Shown piece by piece: positions 1-9,770 of a DNA stretch of 64,000 bases (within the stretch, counting starts at the first letter, position 1; each line of letters starts with the position of its first letter). The position numbers and the translations under genes are program-made. Where the stretch lies: assembly GCA_944548615.1 (NCBI GenBank), contig OX155952.1, positions 39,118,350 to 39,182,349 of the forward strand, read 5' to 3'. This DNA comes from Micropterix aruncella. Taxonomy: Eukaryota; Arthropoda; Insecta; Lepidoptera; Micropterigidae. Below the pieces are notes generated by a model. That model was not told where the DNA came from and did no database searches. It worked only from the letters and a program-made list of their open reading frames with translations.

Positions 1-320
1 GTTGTCGCCGAAATTGCGTTTCTGGCAGTACTTAGTATAGCATCGCGTGTCTGGAACAGTCTGACTGCCAAAACGCCAAAAGTCGTCGCTCATCTTCCTA
101 TGATGTAGCCGTGTCCTTGTCGATTGTATGAGGCGTCATTATCGACCATTATGTAAGTAGGTATATCCGTTGCATTTTAACGTATAAGAAGCGCGTACGA
201 CACAACAGTCTTTTCAGGACTCATACATTATGCCCTGCAGTGACATCATTAATACTGGCGCTCCCACATTTCAATGCGTTGAGTTACGATGCAACATTAT
301 GTGTAATGGCATCATGTCTA
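1..320. other. Unassigned sequence at window start
   Basis: No recognisable coding exon, repeat terminus or RNA gene was found here. The first 140 bases are richer in CpG than the following AT-rich sequence. Short open frames in this stretch have no familiar motif. Confidence 0.4.
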
Positions 321-638
321 TAGGGCTATCTAGACGATCAAGCATACTTGTCAAGCATCGCGTCGCGGGCTGGGAGGGAATCGTAAACCGCAGGAAATCT
401 GCAAATATGTTTTTAAATATTTACCAAAAATGCCTAATTTATAGTTTTATACCAGGGAATCACGTCATTCATCAATCAATTACGTCTAATTAACGTGACT
501 TTCTGGTATAAACTACAAAATAAGGCATTTTTGGTAAATATTTAAAAAATATATTTGTATATTTCCTGCGGTTTACGATTCCTTCCCAGCCCGGACGCGA
601 TGCTTGACAAGCATGCTTGATCGTCTAGAGAGCCCCTA
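321..638. mobile_element. Foldback MITE with about 150-bp arms
   Basis: The left arm (about 323-455) and the right arm (about 500-636) are reverse complements with few mismatches. Both ends carry a variant of GGGCTATCTAGACGATC. TA dinucleotides sit immediately outside both ends, which fits a TA target duplication as made by Tc1/mariner-type transposases. No transposase is encoded. The central spacer is about 45 bp and AT-rich. The superfamily is inferred only from the TA flanks. Confidence 0.8.
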
Positions 639-675
639 AAGAAAATTTGTCAATTTCAGGTTTTCTTACGAAAAT

Positions 676-772
676 ATGTCGTAATATACAGATTTACGAG
701 TGCAATATACTAGTCTAGCAATTTCTGTCTCACCATTACGACTGGTATAACTATATTTCTCCGTGTGTAGTC
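676..772 (-). repeat. Family D fragment (CACTGAGAAAAAT type)
   Basis: Read on the minus strand, this begins with a degenerate ACACGGAGAAATATA and continues through a block containing ACCAGTCGTAATGGTG and TTGCACTCGTAAATCT. The same blocks occur on the plus strand from 24131. The two copies define one interspersed family. Confidence 0.7.
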
Positions 773-1984
773 TAATAAACGTGATATTGACATACTTGAC
801 AAGGTATGAATAAAAATAAAACACAGGAGAGTGCGAAGCTCGTTAGTTTCAAGTTAGGCTGGATGAAATAAAAAGCACAGTATGTTACAAAATTATGAGA
901 GGTAGCACAGCTCGGTCAAAGCCTTCCCGACCGCATATTTCTGGAGCATGTTGTAATATTTGTCATCTTAAATACTACCTACTAACAACGCGCTAGCAGG
1001 TTTCAGGTGTTTGCTCATTGTACGCTATGTTGTAATCAGTAATTAACGGCGACATATGTGAAAGCGGCGCTACAGCAACGCGGTAGCGTGCGACTGAGGT
1101 ATTTCCAAGGTATTTTGCAGAGCTTTGTTCTCGACTGCAAAGGGGGTGGGGATAATTTACATTTCAATTTAAGTCGACAAGAAAGCCTCGCTGCAAACAG
1201 TATCGCGCTACTCATTAAGCAACGCCTCTAGGGATGGACAGAAAAACGACCAATTAAATTAAATGTGTTTTATTATAACACAAAATAAAAACGGTGAGAT
1301 AGAAAGCGTGTAACATATTCAATGAGTGGAGCTTCTACTGCTGCGACACTAATTGTTAGAGAACCGCTTTATATATTTATAGGGCCAAAGTAGAAAATAT
1401 GTACAAACTGAAAGAATTGAAATTTCAGGATTCAGTCATGGAAATCAGCCGTACTCAAACCAGAAGAGTTTTTAAAGCAGAAGCGTTTGCCATTACAAGA
1501 TTCCCATATGTAAAAGACACAAAACATTAACATGTTTAAAGTAATAGGAGAGACAGCAAAATCCCAATGCTGGCAGGACTCACCTGGGCTAAAGTTTCGA
1601 CAGAGCTAAAAAAATACAATACCATTTAAAACTTCCAACCTTAAGGAGAAGTACATATCACTCTAAAAGTAACATCGCATAATCAAAACAAACGTCATAA
1701 TAACAAATGTTAAAGGAACACTTAGATAAAAATCTAAAGTTTCATGTGACTACAGTTTTGTTTCATGAGCACAGTTTAAGTTTATTTGTGGAAACAGGTC
1801 GTCTACAAAGCGTAGATGGTTAAGAAAATCGTCATTCACATTTATTACCCCTCAGTCTTCCTATACTAAAGTTTTAAATAATATCCTCTCTAAGGTATTT
1901 CGAATCGACACTACAGCGGGTAAGCGAATTCCTGACTGCACAATTTTCAGTTAAAAGTCAACACTTTTTTCATATTATAATATA
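773..1984. other. AT-rich stretch without recognised features
   Basis: About 1.2 kb with only short open frames. A run of G (GGGGGTGGGG near 1141) and a mildly CpG-rich patch at 1040-1100 are the only local departures. I could not identify any repeat terminus. Confidence 0.4.
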
Positions 1985-2059
1985 TAGGATGTCCCAAAAT
2001 TACCGCAATATTTGAATGGAATAAAAAACAACGTTTTTTTCTTTAAATTGTTATTTTTT

Positions 2060-2436
2060 TATTGAGTTGTAAAGTACACAGGATAGGGTTATGTATGGTA
2101 TATAGCCTCCACGGCTTTGCTGGCACATACGCACTCTTTTGTCAAAATTTTCTATGACTGACCATTTTGAATGAATGTGACTGAATTGCGTTGATGCAAC
2201 GTTGAAATTACTCCTTCAACTTCCTACTTGCTTGTGGGTTTATTGGCATAGAACTTTGACTTCAAATAACCCCATAGAAATAAATCCAATGGTGTTAAAT
2301 CACACGATCTGGGGGGACAATTCTTATCACCGAAACGAGAGAGTACGCGGCCAGGAAATGTCTCATGCAGGAAATGTCTCATGCATGTTGCACCGTTTTG
2401 TTGAAACCGCATGTTGTCCACATCAATATCATCCAA
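2060..2436 (-). pseudogene. Mariner transposase C-terminal relic
   Basis: The minus-strand frame shows QQNGATCMRHFLHETFPGR, then FGDKNCPPRSCDLTPLDLFL and WGYLKSKFYANKP. These match the last third of mariner-family DD34D transposases, where the catalytic third aspartate lies in the PPRSCDLTPLD region. After about residue 70 the frame shifts and resumes as VIENFDKRVRMCQQSRG to a stop. The N-terminal helix-turn-helix region and first catalytic aspartates are absent. Nearest relatives by eye are SETMAR/Mos-type mariners. It is a decayed copy with no function expected. Confidence 0.85.
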
Positions 2437-2454
2437 TTTAGGCGTAAAACAATT

Positions 2455-2650
2455 TATTTACTGCATGAGACAGTTCCTGGCCGCGTACTGCGAAATATAT
2501 GCAGGTCATGGAAACAAATATGCAAATACAACAATGGTCATGGAAAATTTCGACCACAGAGTGCGTATGTGCCAGCAAAGCCGTGGACGCCATTTGCCTG
2601 TGTTATACCCTATCCTGTGTACTTTACGATTCATTAAAAAAAATAACAAT
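2455..2650 (+). pseudogene. Second mariner transposase C-terminal relic, opposite orientation
   Basis: The plus strand repeats the end of the same reading frame: LLHETVPGRVL, then after a frameshift VMENFDHRVRMCQQSRGRHL and a terminal lysine-rich tail. It is the inverted partner of the minus-strand relic at 2060-2436, and diverges from it by several substitutions, so the inversion is not recent. Confidence 0.8.
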
Positions 2651-2711
2651 TTAAAGGAAAATAAAAAAAGTTTTTTTAAAATACAAATCTTGCGTTCATT
2701 TTGGGACATCG

Positions 2712-3354
2712 TTATATGTGGTCCATGGTGACTGCCATTTCCTGAAAGCAGTTTTGGTTTACTCACGTTCATTAAAAATTAAAATTACGTAAATTACGCC
2801 CGTGAATTTCGATTGTGCATAAGGTTAATATCACATCCCTATACCAACCCGAGCGAATCGCAGCGAATAAATGGGTGGAGATGGTATGTCTGTCGCGAAA
2901 TCTAGGTCAGTTCATAGCCGCCCTAAGAAATTCACACACCAGACTGCGTTCACCAAAACATTGCACGAAAAATCTCAGTTTCTGACGTTTCCGTGACGTG
3001 ATATGATAAAATGGTTAGCCGCTGATTAGACATCACGTGTTAATGGTTTCGGAAAACGGACAATTCGAGTGATAACCGAACGAGTAAATAATTGTTTTTC
3101 AAAGAGGCATATCGTGGTTACGGTTCATATTTTAGAGCCTTAGTCCAAAACACGAAACGACACCTGGGGAAAAACGATGAACATCATTTCCCTCCAATGA
3201 AAGCACTGTTAAATGTTAGACATCTTCGTATTGCTTACTACTACGTCTCACATTATTTTCCCATAAAATTCTACGACTAAAAGCACGTATTCCATCCACA
3301 CCAGTTAAAAAAACAAACATTACTTTCATCGTTAAAGAAAGTTAAAATCCTTAC
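2712..3354. other. Unassigned sequence
   Basis: No known repeat or exon is recognisable. A 62-codon open frame at 3092-3280 shows no family motif and is probably chance. Confidence 0.35.
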
Positions 3355-3640
3355 ATATTATAAAATGCAACGTTTGTCTGTCTGTATGTGTGTTAATAAA
3401 TCGGCTGATTTCGATTGAGTTTTCTATATGTGGCCTATTCCCATTGGTTATAGGCTATACGAGATCAAAATCGGTTGAATACTTGCCGAGATATCATACA
3501 AAATGTCAGACAAGTCGGGGGAAAAAATCCGATTTCAAATTTCAAAGTTAAATATCTCGATAGTCAAAGCGATGACATACATCAATGTTTATTTAGGGAT
3601 CGATAATGGAGAATCGATTGGTACCTATATGAATTATTTG
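3355..3640 (-). repeat. Family G (CTAGCTG-type lepidopteran interspersed repeat), partial
   Basis: Begins TTATTATAAAATGCAACG and contains the block ATCAAAATCGGTTGAATA, which is the reverse complement of the 3' part of this family (see 31003-32208). The family is very common in Lepidoptera; I think it derives from a non-LTR retrotransposon of the RTE group or a related SINE, but that is recollection rather than something shown here. The other end is probably the short GC-rich block at 4137-4166. Confidence 0.65.
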
Positions 3641-3857
3641 TGCTAACTGGTTGTCGTGTTATGGTAGCTATGATACGGTAAAAGGGTAGCTACATCGGGA
3701 AAAATATGAAGCAAGTGTAATTGCTAATTTGTACAACTGTAATTGCAACTGTAACTGTTATTGCTAGTTTTTAATTAGAGATGCATTAAAAATATATATG
3801 GATGATAGTTATACAAAATATATATACATAAAAGGTTTTAAAAAATACTTTATACCA
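3641..3857. other. AT-rich segment with a short TAACTG-like repeat
   Basis: Between 3715 and 3775 the motif TGTAATTGC/TGTAACTG recurs four times in succession. The remainder is AT-rich and unassigned. Confidence 0.4.
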
Positions 3858-4025
3858 CCTACGGTAACGCCCCACCTTAATGTCTATTGACAATTATCTT
3901 ACAGGCGGCAGGCTTTTATAATGACTCGTGGCAGTACTTATGCAGTCACCCATCCAAGTAACGAACACACTTAAAATCGGTGATCTAACGGGAGCCAGTG
4001 TTTCAACGCGGTTATATTTTTCTTA
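3858..4025 (-). mobile_element. 5S-rRNA-derived SINE (family I), minus copy
   Basis: Read on the minus strand, the head matches the 3' half of 5S rRNA: GGCTCCCGTTAGATCACCGA, then TACTTGGATGGGTGACTGC (internal control region, box C). It continues into a body with TTATAAAAGCCTGCC and GTCAATAGACATTAAGGTGG. The same body follows a 5S-like head at 4670-4845, which shows that this is a transposed family and not an isolated 5S pseudogene. Such elements are transcribed by RNA polymerase III through the 5S promoter and moved by a LINE partner. This copy is diverged. Confidence 0.75.
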
Positions 4026-4136
4026 GTGTACCTACACGTTGCATGTCGTAGTAAAATCCAAATCGAAGTATGGCATTGAGCAATCTAATACGCTATATAA
4101 TCAATGTTTCTAACAACACCAGGACACCAGGACTGA

Positions 4137-4166
4137 CGCGGGCGGAGCCGCGGGAACAGCTTGTAG
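4137..4166 (-). repeat. Family G terminal fragment
   Basis: CGGGCGGAGCCGCGGGAACA followed by GCTTGTA is the reverse complement of the usual CTAGCTGTTGCCCGCGGC start of family G. It is likely the other end of the copy starting at 3355, split by the 5S-derived SINE at 3858-4025. Confidence 0.55.
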
Positions 4167-4420
4167 CCAATATAAGGGATGTATAGGATGCGCTAAGACG
4201 CTAAAGGTTGACAGGAAGGCAATATACGTTGCATCGGTCGTGTATATCTTTAGCCTACGTTTACGCAGGTCTTTAAAGGGCGAAGTTCACCTCGCGCCGC
4301 CCGCCCACGCCAAAGTCGCTGCCACGTAGGCGGCGCCACCGCCCGCCCTAACCTCCTATAAATAGAATAAAGTGCTCGCAATAAGCGCAACACATCCGAC
4401 TGGTTGTAATTTTGTTATAC
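4167..4420. other. CpG-rich stretch with TATA-like motif
   Basis: GC-rich sequence around 4280-4350 is followed by CTATAAATAG at 4356-4365. The layout resembles a core promoter, but I see no coding exon downstream and the flanks are all repeats, so I do not call a promoter. Confidence 0.25.
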
Positions 4421-4550
4421 ACTGAGAAAAATATTGGATTGATTCTTACATTACCATTTTGTTATCACGGTTTTATACAGAACTAGTGGAATGTTACCCG
4501 GCGATACTCGGATATCCCTTCCCCCTCCCACTCCTCCTCCCCTCTCCTCC
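4421..4550 (+). repeat. Family D fragment (CACTGAGAAAAAT start)
   Basis: Starts CACTGAGAAAAATATTGGAT and continues with GATTCTTACATTACCATTTT to CGGTTTTATACAG. The reverse complement of the latter blocks forms the right end of the composite repeat at 20153-20741. Confidence 0.65.
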
Positions 4551-4555
4551 TTTCG

Positions 4556-4669
4556 ATTTTATAAAATTTTCATGGCGATCGGTTGAACGGTTTAGAAGTT
4601 GACCTGCTGCAGCGCCACCAAGTGGCAAGTTACAACAACGTGGATAGCGCGAACATATTACCCGTGCTC
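4556..4669 (+). repeat. Family J arm (CTGCAGCGCCA MITE), single arm
   Basis: Contains GGCGATCGGTTGAACGGT, AGAAGTTGACCTGCTGCAGC and AGTGGCAAGTTACAAC. These are shared with the palindrome at 4880-5053 and the arms near 5095 and 5495. It is cut by the 5S-derived SINE that begins near 4670. Confidence 0.7.
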
Positions 4670-4845
4670 AATCAAGTAGCGTCCGTAGCCACGTTGACAC
4701 CGGTTCTCCTCGTTGTTACCGAAGTTAGGCAGCGTTGGGCGCGGTCAATACTTGGATGGGTGACCGCCTGAGTGTTTGACTGTGTGATGCTATAAATGCC
4801 CACCTAGAATATGTTGCCAATAGGCAACATGGCGGGTTCCACGAT
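4670..4845 (+). mobile_element. 5S-rRNA-derived SINE (family I), plus copy
   Basis: The head at about 4690-4780 follows 5S rRNA closely: ACACCGGTTCTC, ACCGAAGTTAGGCAGCGT, GGGCGCGGTCAATACTTGGA, TGGGTGACCGCCTGAG. These cover box A, the intermediate element and box C of the 5S internal promoter. It is followed by a body with GCTATAAATGCCCACC and CCAATAGGCAACATGGCGGG that is shared with the minus copy at 3858-4025. A plain 5S pseudogene would not share this non-5S body. No clear target duplication could be picked out. Confidence 0.85.
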
Positions 4846-4879
4846 AAGACACCGGTCTTGTGGGTAAAAAAAATAATAC

Positions 4880-5053
4880 CTATGTCTACCAATTTTAACG
4901 GCGATTTTCACCAAATTGAACGGTATAGAAGTTGTCTGCAGCGCCATCTGGTAGCGAGTTACAATACAGTTAACTTACCACTAGATGGCGCTGCAACACA
5001 TCAACTTCTATACCGCTCGACCGATCGCCATGAAAATTGGTGTTCATAGGCAT
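4880..5053. mobile_element. Family J palindromic MITE
   Basis: Arms 4880-4965 and 4975-5053 are inverted repeats with a centre of about 10 bp. Landmarks are CAATTTTAACGGCGATTTTC, GAACGGTATAGAAGTTG and CTGCAGCGCCATCTGGTAGC on the left, and their complements on the right. No coding capacity. Confidence 0.8.
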
Positions 5054-5084
5054 TTGAGACCACACAATATTTTCGCGATATTAG

Positions 5085-5178
5085 CTTTGTTGTAACTCGT
5101 CACCAAATAACGCTACAGCACATCAACATCTACACCGCTTAACCGATCGCCATGAAAATTGATATACATAGACCAGAC
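5085..5178 (-). repeat. Family J arm
   Basis: GTTGTAACTCGTCACCAAAT, ACGCTACAGCACATCAAC and ACCGATCGCCATGAAAATTG match one arm of the palindrome at 4880-5053. This is a solitary arm. Confidence 0.65.
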
Positions 5179-5490
5179 CATAAAAGCTTGAACAGATACA
5201 TACCTGTGCAGAATCACACACTCTCATATATACCCAACTATGACACATACACGTAGATGTACTTACACACACCCATTCAACACACATCACAATGACACAT
5301 ATAAACACACTCATCCTACTCTATCATACACACTCACAAATCGAGAGAACATGATTATATAACATAATATATAAATATTATTACACAACATGCACATAAA
5401 CTGTACATTATCAGGAGACTATTTTCCGAGCGCTGTTTTCTCTCTTTTGTTGGAATAAAATAAAATAAAATAAATTAAAAAAAATTGAGC
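5179..5490. repeat. CA-rich degenerate tract and short AAAAT tandem
   Basis: From about 5210 to 5335 the plus strand is strongly enriched in CACA/ACAT with interruptions, typical of an old dinucleotide repeat. At 5455-5478 there is a short AAAAT tandem. Confidence 0.6.
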
Positions 5491-5621
5491 AGGCATAATA
5501 TTTTAGCGCTATTAACTTTATTATAACTCGCCACTAGATAGCGCTGCAGCACATCAACTTATATACCGTTCAACCGATCGCTATATAAATTGGTATACAT
5601 GGGTATTTGAGCACGGATATA
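5491..5621 (-). repeat. Family J arm
   Basis: Carries GAGCAGGCATAATATTTTAG, CTCGCCACTAGATAGCGCTG and ACCGTTCAACCGATCG, then ATTTGAGCAC. It gives the fullest single-arm version in the window and suggests that the element begins and ends at GAGCA(C/G)G. Confidence 0.65.
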
Positions 5622-6550
5622 ACACGGGCAACATTGGGTAATACCACTAGTATTAGTATATACTTTGACATAGTTTTATTCTCGTACATAGTTTTATTTT
5701 CAGACCCAGGCATGTTTCGGATCTTGCCAATCCTCTTGAGTTATGCATCGCACCACGTGTACGAAGGACTCATTCAACGTTCCAGCGGCGGACCATCCAT
5801 CGTTTCTCCTAAGACATTAATTTTAGGACCAGAGTGCTTCATCTTATTGGGGGTAAAAACCTTACTATTCAATAAACCCGCGACAACACCACGGAATATC
5901 TCTCTTTTATTACCTATACCATTTGACACAAAATATACGACGGTAAAAAGGCACAATTAATTCGAGATATTTACCCGTCCCCACGACGGATCGGTGCCAA
6001 TGCACTTAAACGCCCGAGTACCATCATAAATTAATTTGCGAAGGCCAAGTAAAAAGGCACGTAATCCCTCCTCAGCTCCTTCTCATTTCCATTCTTCTGC
6101 ACTTTGTAAAGTCGCGCGCGCCGATAACATGGTAATTAACATATTTTATAAACCGCGGTATCGAAAATGGTATAGGTTTCAACTTTTGACGACCGGAATT
6201 TCCAGTCGATTATAGGCGGCTAGGGTTGTTACGCAGCTGTCTCCAACAGAGGAACGCCAGCATCGCTAATGAATTGTAGATGAGTTTCATTTTCGTGAAC
6301 ATCCGCATTCATTGGTATCCTACGAACCGTTCAGGGATAACCGCGTTTATATTACCAAAAAGAAACAAGATTGTAAGTCGATAGGGATGAATTAAGTCCT
6401 ATGAAGTTCCTGTTCTTTTTAATTTGAGTTGCCTTATTACTCTGCTGTAAAACTCTCGTAGACAGCAACCACTGAATGCTTTGAAGGCGTTTTTCATCGA
6501 CTCTTCAAAGTTTTTTTACTTCCCTTGTAAAAAGTTATCTAAATTCTGAA
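5622..6550. other. Unassigned sequence with two overlapping open frames
   Basis: A 117-codon plus frame (5607-5960) overlaps a 60-codon minus frame (5774-5956). Neither shows a domain I recognise and the minus frame is soon closed by stops. CpG-rich patches occur near 6100-6200. No repeat boundary was found. Confidence 0.3.
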
Positions 6551-7152
6551 AAAAAAATACGTGTGGCACTCGGGGACTGCCGCGGTAAAGCTATTGCAAA
6601 GCATTTTTAACAACTTATGCAATTATAATTATTTATTTATTTTATTTTTTCTGATATCAGATAACTGCGCTCTATCGGAAAACGTTCAAATTATTTCGAA
6701 TCATTTGCGGCTGCGGAAGCAAATGATTCGGAATAATAATTTAAACGTCTTCCGATAGAGCGCCGCGCACGAATTTTTTGTTCGATAAAGCAAAAAAAAA
6801 CGGATTATTCGAAAAAATTCGTAGATAAAAAGATAGATAATAAAATTATCTTTAAAATGGTGCAGGTTTCATAATAATACGCCAGATAGTATTTGCGTAG
6901 TAGTCGTTTTTGTGTTCGGTTAGACCTAATTTCACAAATTAATTACACTATGTAATATAAACAAAATCTAAAATATTCAAAGCTAAGAATATTAGGAAAA
7001 AGTTTTTGTTTAACATATATTTTTTTCGAAACGTAAGCAGTACTCGTTTAGACGTAATTATCAGTTTAATATCATTAATTTTCGTTAAGAAATTTCTTCA
7101 TTCGGTCGCCGCGCTGGCCTAGGCCCGCGATAAAAGCTATGCAATAGCTTAA
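6551..7152 (-). mobile_element. Family C MITE, about 600 bp
   Basis: One end is TACGTGTGGCACTCGGGGAC and the other is GCGATAAAAGCTATGCAATAG followed by CTTAA (read as TTAAGCTATTGCATAGC on the minus strand). A near-identical copy in the opposite orientation lies at 43582-44178, and a foldback version at 48288-48839. An internal hairpin at about 6670-6762 pairs two copies of CTATCGGAA...CG. No transposase frame is present. Confidence 0.85.
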
Positions 7153-7185
7153 AAAAAAACTATGCAAATAAAAATATGCAAGGTC

Positions 7186-7422
7186 TGGCAAGTACGGTGA
7201 GTGACCAAGAGTCTCCAGCCGCAACTATTGCAACTTTGCGACTGCAATGAAATCTGTGGTTATACGTTGTCATGCAGAAGCAGTGACGATGAGCGATTTA
7301 GCAGGCTCGGTTATTTGATCACGAGCTTCTCCATCATTGTTTGCAGTTCTTAACAGTACTTATTTACGGTAACTGTATAGCCAGACTGCAAGAAGCTGCA
7401 ATAGAGAACACCGCCACAGGAT
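7186..7422 (-). pseudogene. Mariner transposase fragment (second locus)
   Basis: The minus strand reads GGVLYCSFLQSGYTVTVNKY, then ELQTMMEKLVIK, PSLLNRSSSLLLHDN and CNSCGWRLLVTHRTCQTL, interrupted by in-frame stops. This matches the middle of mariner transposases, and the HDN motif carries the second catalytic aspartate of DD34D. It abuts the end of the family C MITE at 7152. Both ends of the transposase are missing and no TIR is visible nearby. Confidence 0.85.
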
Positions 7423-8140
7423 CTCATATTTGAAAATAATGCAAATTTTCAACTTTACCAAACGAAAATATTTGAGCAAAAACAAAAGACGAAAAGACAA
7501 ATAAATAGCTGATTTATAAAAAAGAATAACATGGCCTTGAATTAAAATTTATTTGAATTTGAAATTCCATCTCAAACCCAACTTATCCAAATTCAAAGTG
7601 GTCAGTGTGAAACAACAGCAATTACATAGGTAAGGCCCCAATATTATTGTCGACTAGTTTGTTTACAGCTGTTAGTTATGTTAGTCGACCTCGCGTGTGC
7701 TCTGCTATTCTCTCCTAAAAAGTTACCCCAAATAGGTTGCTAAAAACTAAGCCAATATAAGAGGACTACTTTGAAGGAGATTGGAGTATAATTATATTTT
7801 ATGAATAAATGTATTTTTACCGGCCAAAGTTTCTTTTTTTTTACAGATCTCGTACGTAATTGCGAGAGGACTAACAGTCCCGCCTTTCTTCGGGAGTTTT
7901 AAAATGCGTACTTGGGTACCCAGCAACAAGAAGAATAAAGTTCATGGAGCGTGTGATGGCATACACCGTGTAAGCATGCCATGAAGCGCAATAGGCGAAG
8001 TGAGTTTAATCTATAAATTGGAATGAAAGCGCCTTTTCAGGTGTGTAGTACGACGCTGCCATAGATTAATCGTGCAACTGTGTTTATTCATAACAGATAC
8101 GGAACGAAAGGTTATTAATCCGATCGACGAGTTTCTCAGT
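7423..8140. other. AT-rich stretch, nothing recognised
   Basis: No long frame or repeat terminus was recognised. A short CpG-richer patch lies near 7850-7990. Confidence 0.35.
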
Positions 8141-9120
8141 ATAGGTAAAATTCCGTGCGTTTTATTTTCGGAAAATGTGTTAACTATATATAGAATCACA
8201 TGAAAGCGCGCGCACTTCGGAAAAACATCGGTCCGAATTTAAATTCTGTGGACAGCAGAAGATTGACTGCGGTTTACAGTGGTTTATGCAAATTTATTTA
8301 TTATGTTTATTAAAAACGTTTATTTACCTAAACGTTTCTCTTGTGCGGTTTACAGTGGCGTATGCAAACTAATGCGCGTATTCTCACTACAAGGCAAAAT
8401 CGAATACGAAAAAAACGGATTCGTTTATTTTTGCTGTCGTGTCTAGTTGTTTTTTTTCTAAATCTTCTTCCAATCTTCTTAAAGTTTGGCAAATGTCATT
8501 AAGACATAGACATGCGAAAATTATTGTAGAATTTCGTTTTATAACTTCTCAGTTCAAACATGAGTGTATAAAAGTGGCCCAAATTTAAACGCCGCAATAC
8601 AATTGGATGCAACCAACAAAATTATATATATATTTTTGATAATTCACGCTTATACCAGTACAAAAAAAAACCGCGGTCGCAACGTCATCGTAGACGTTTG
8701 TCTTTTACGAAACGTTCCGAAAAACTGATTAGCAAATAAGCGGACGCGTTCACAATAAGCGGACGCGCGTAATCAGGAAACCGATTCGTGAAACCGTAAT
8801 AGTGTGAAAGGGTTGTTATATAGGACCACGCGCACTGCGGAAATTATTCCGCAGATCGCCGGCAGAGACCTGCGTAGACCATGCATACTAATAGTCCGAA
8901 ATCCCACAGTAGTGCGCAGACTACAAAAATGCGTTTTTTCCGTCCGGCCTAAAAAAACGTACCAGTCCGAAAAATCCATCCGGCGACGCATTGTACTAAA
9001 TCTGCAAGAATTCACAGAATTTAAAGCGGGGCCGGTTTTTTTTTTGTAGTGCGCCCGCTTTTATGTAATTTTATAGTTCACAGATTTTCCGAAAACAAAA
9101 CGCACGGAATTCTACCGCAG
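8141..9120. mobile_element. TIR element of about 970 bp
   Basis: Long inverted repeats lie at about 8149-8265 and 9000-9112. Landmarks on the left arm are AATTCCGTGCGTTTTATTTT, CGGAAAATGTGTTAACTATA and AATTTAAATTCTGTGG; the right arm carries their complements. Two copies of the short unit TGCGGTTTACAGTGG occur inside (near 8268 and 8345). The interior is CpG-rich, and overlapping 80-codon frames on both strands at 8773-9049 have no recognisable motif. It is probably a non-autonomous DNA transposon, superfamily unknown. Confidence 0.7.
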
Positions 9121-9450
9121 TGCGCGTTAGGCGTAATTGACGCATCTGATGTGTTTGACGCGTTTGATCGTATTCTGTGGCGCAGTGCGGCCGAGGGAAG
9201 CGTTCGCTCGTTCGCTCTCTCAACTAGAAAATTCAACACCTTTGGGCGGCCGGCTCGGCAGCCCGCCCACGGCCTGCTGAGCATCTGAAACGTGGAGCCT
9301 TTGACGGCATCTCCGCTCCACCTGTGCGTGATCGCGACCCGCTCCGTCCTTCGCTGCCGCCCTGCGTCGTTTCACGCGCCATTTGTTTTTTCGCCGCCCG
9401 CCCGCCCTCGCGCGCGAGATATACGCCTCGATTGCGCTTCATTCTAATTT
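9121..9450. other. CpG island
   Basis: This is a sharply GC- and CpG-rich block in AT-rich surroundings (for example GGCGGCCGGCTCGGCAGCCC and CGCCGCCCGCCCGCC). Open frames exist on both strands because stop codons are rare at this composition, so they are weak evidence of coding. It could be a promoter or untranslated first exon of a host gene, or the GC-rich end of a mobile element. No splice site or start codon decides between these. Confidence 0.3.
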
Positions 9451-9770
9451 CATTAACGCCATTTGTTATTAAGTAATTTCTCTGAAATTAACACACTCGA
9501 TATGTCGCATTACAACGCTGGGTTGATCATTTCTTCTTCTTTATGTACCTCGACCGATATCAAATTTCAATTTATTTCAATTTCTCTAAAATCTTTACAG
9601 ATTGTTGAAAACTTTGCTTAAATATGTATATAAATATATCAAAGTTAGCACTATAATACAGTGATACCTAAAAACGTTTTTTTTTTACAGTATTCGGTCT
9701 TTCAGGTTTTTAGTTTCCTACTTCACGCCAGGCTGCATAGCACGAACGCAAGATTTCCTATACTAATTAA
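9451..9770. other. AT-rich stretch, nothing recognised
   Basis: Plain AT-rich sequence, with a run of nine T at about 9679. No frame or repeat boundary. Confidence 0.35.

Larger units (their letters stand above)
1987..2711. mobile_element. Mariner-like element rearranged into an inverted pair
   Basis: The two ends are inverted repeats built on GATGTCCCAAAATT, and a TA precedes the left end. Inside are two pieces of the same transposase 3' region in opposite orientation, minus at about 2060-2436 and plus at about 2455-2650. Each is followed by the same untranslated end and TIR. It is therefore a foldback derivative in which two 3' halves of one mariner face outward. The central joint lies near 2440-2460. 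It cannot encode a working transposase. Confidence 0.85.

Noticed and set aside
4356..4365. TATA-like CTATAAATAG after a GC-rich stretch, as a promoter
   Set aside because: No coding exon or known initiator context follows, and the flanks are repeat fragments. One motif is not enough.
4690..4785. Functional 5S rRNA gene
   Set aside because: The 5' half of 5S is missing or diverged, several conserved bases differ, and it is joined to a repeat body shared with another copy. It is a SINE head.
5607..5960. 117-codon plus frame as a host gene
   Set aside because: No domain, signal peptide or splice context; an overlapping minus frame is equally open. It is likely chance.
8773..9049. Overlapping 80-codon frames on both strands as small genes
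   Set aside because: They lie inside a TIR element with CpG-rich sequence, which suppresses stops on both strands, and show no motif.
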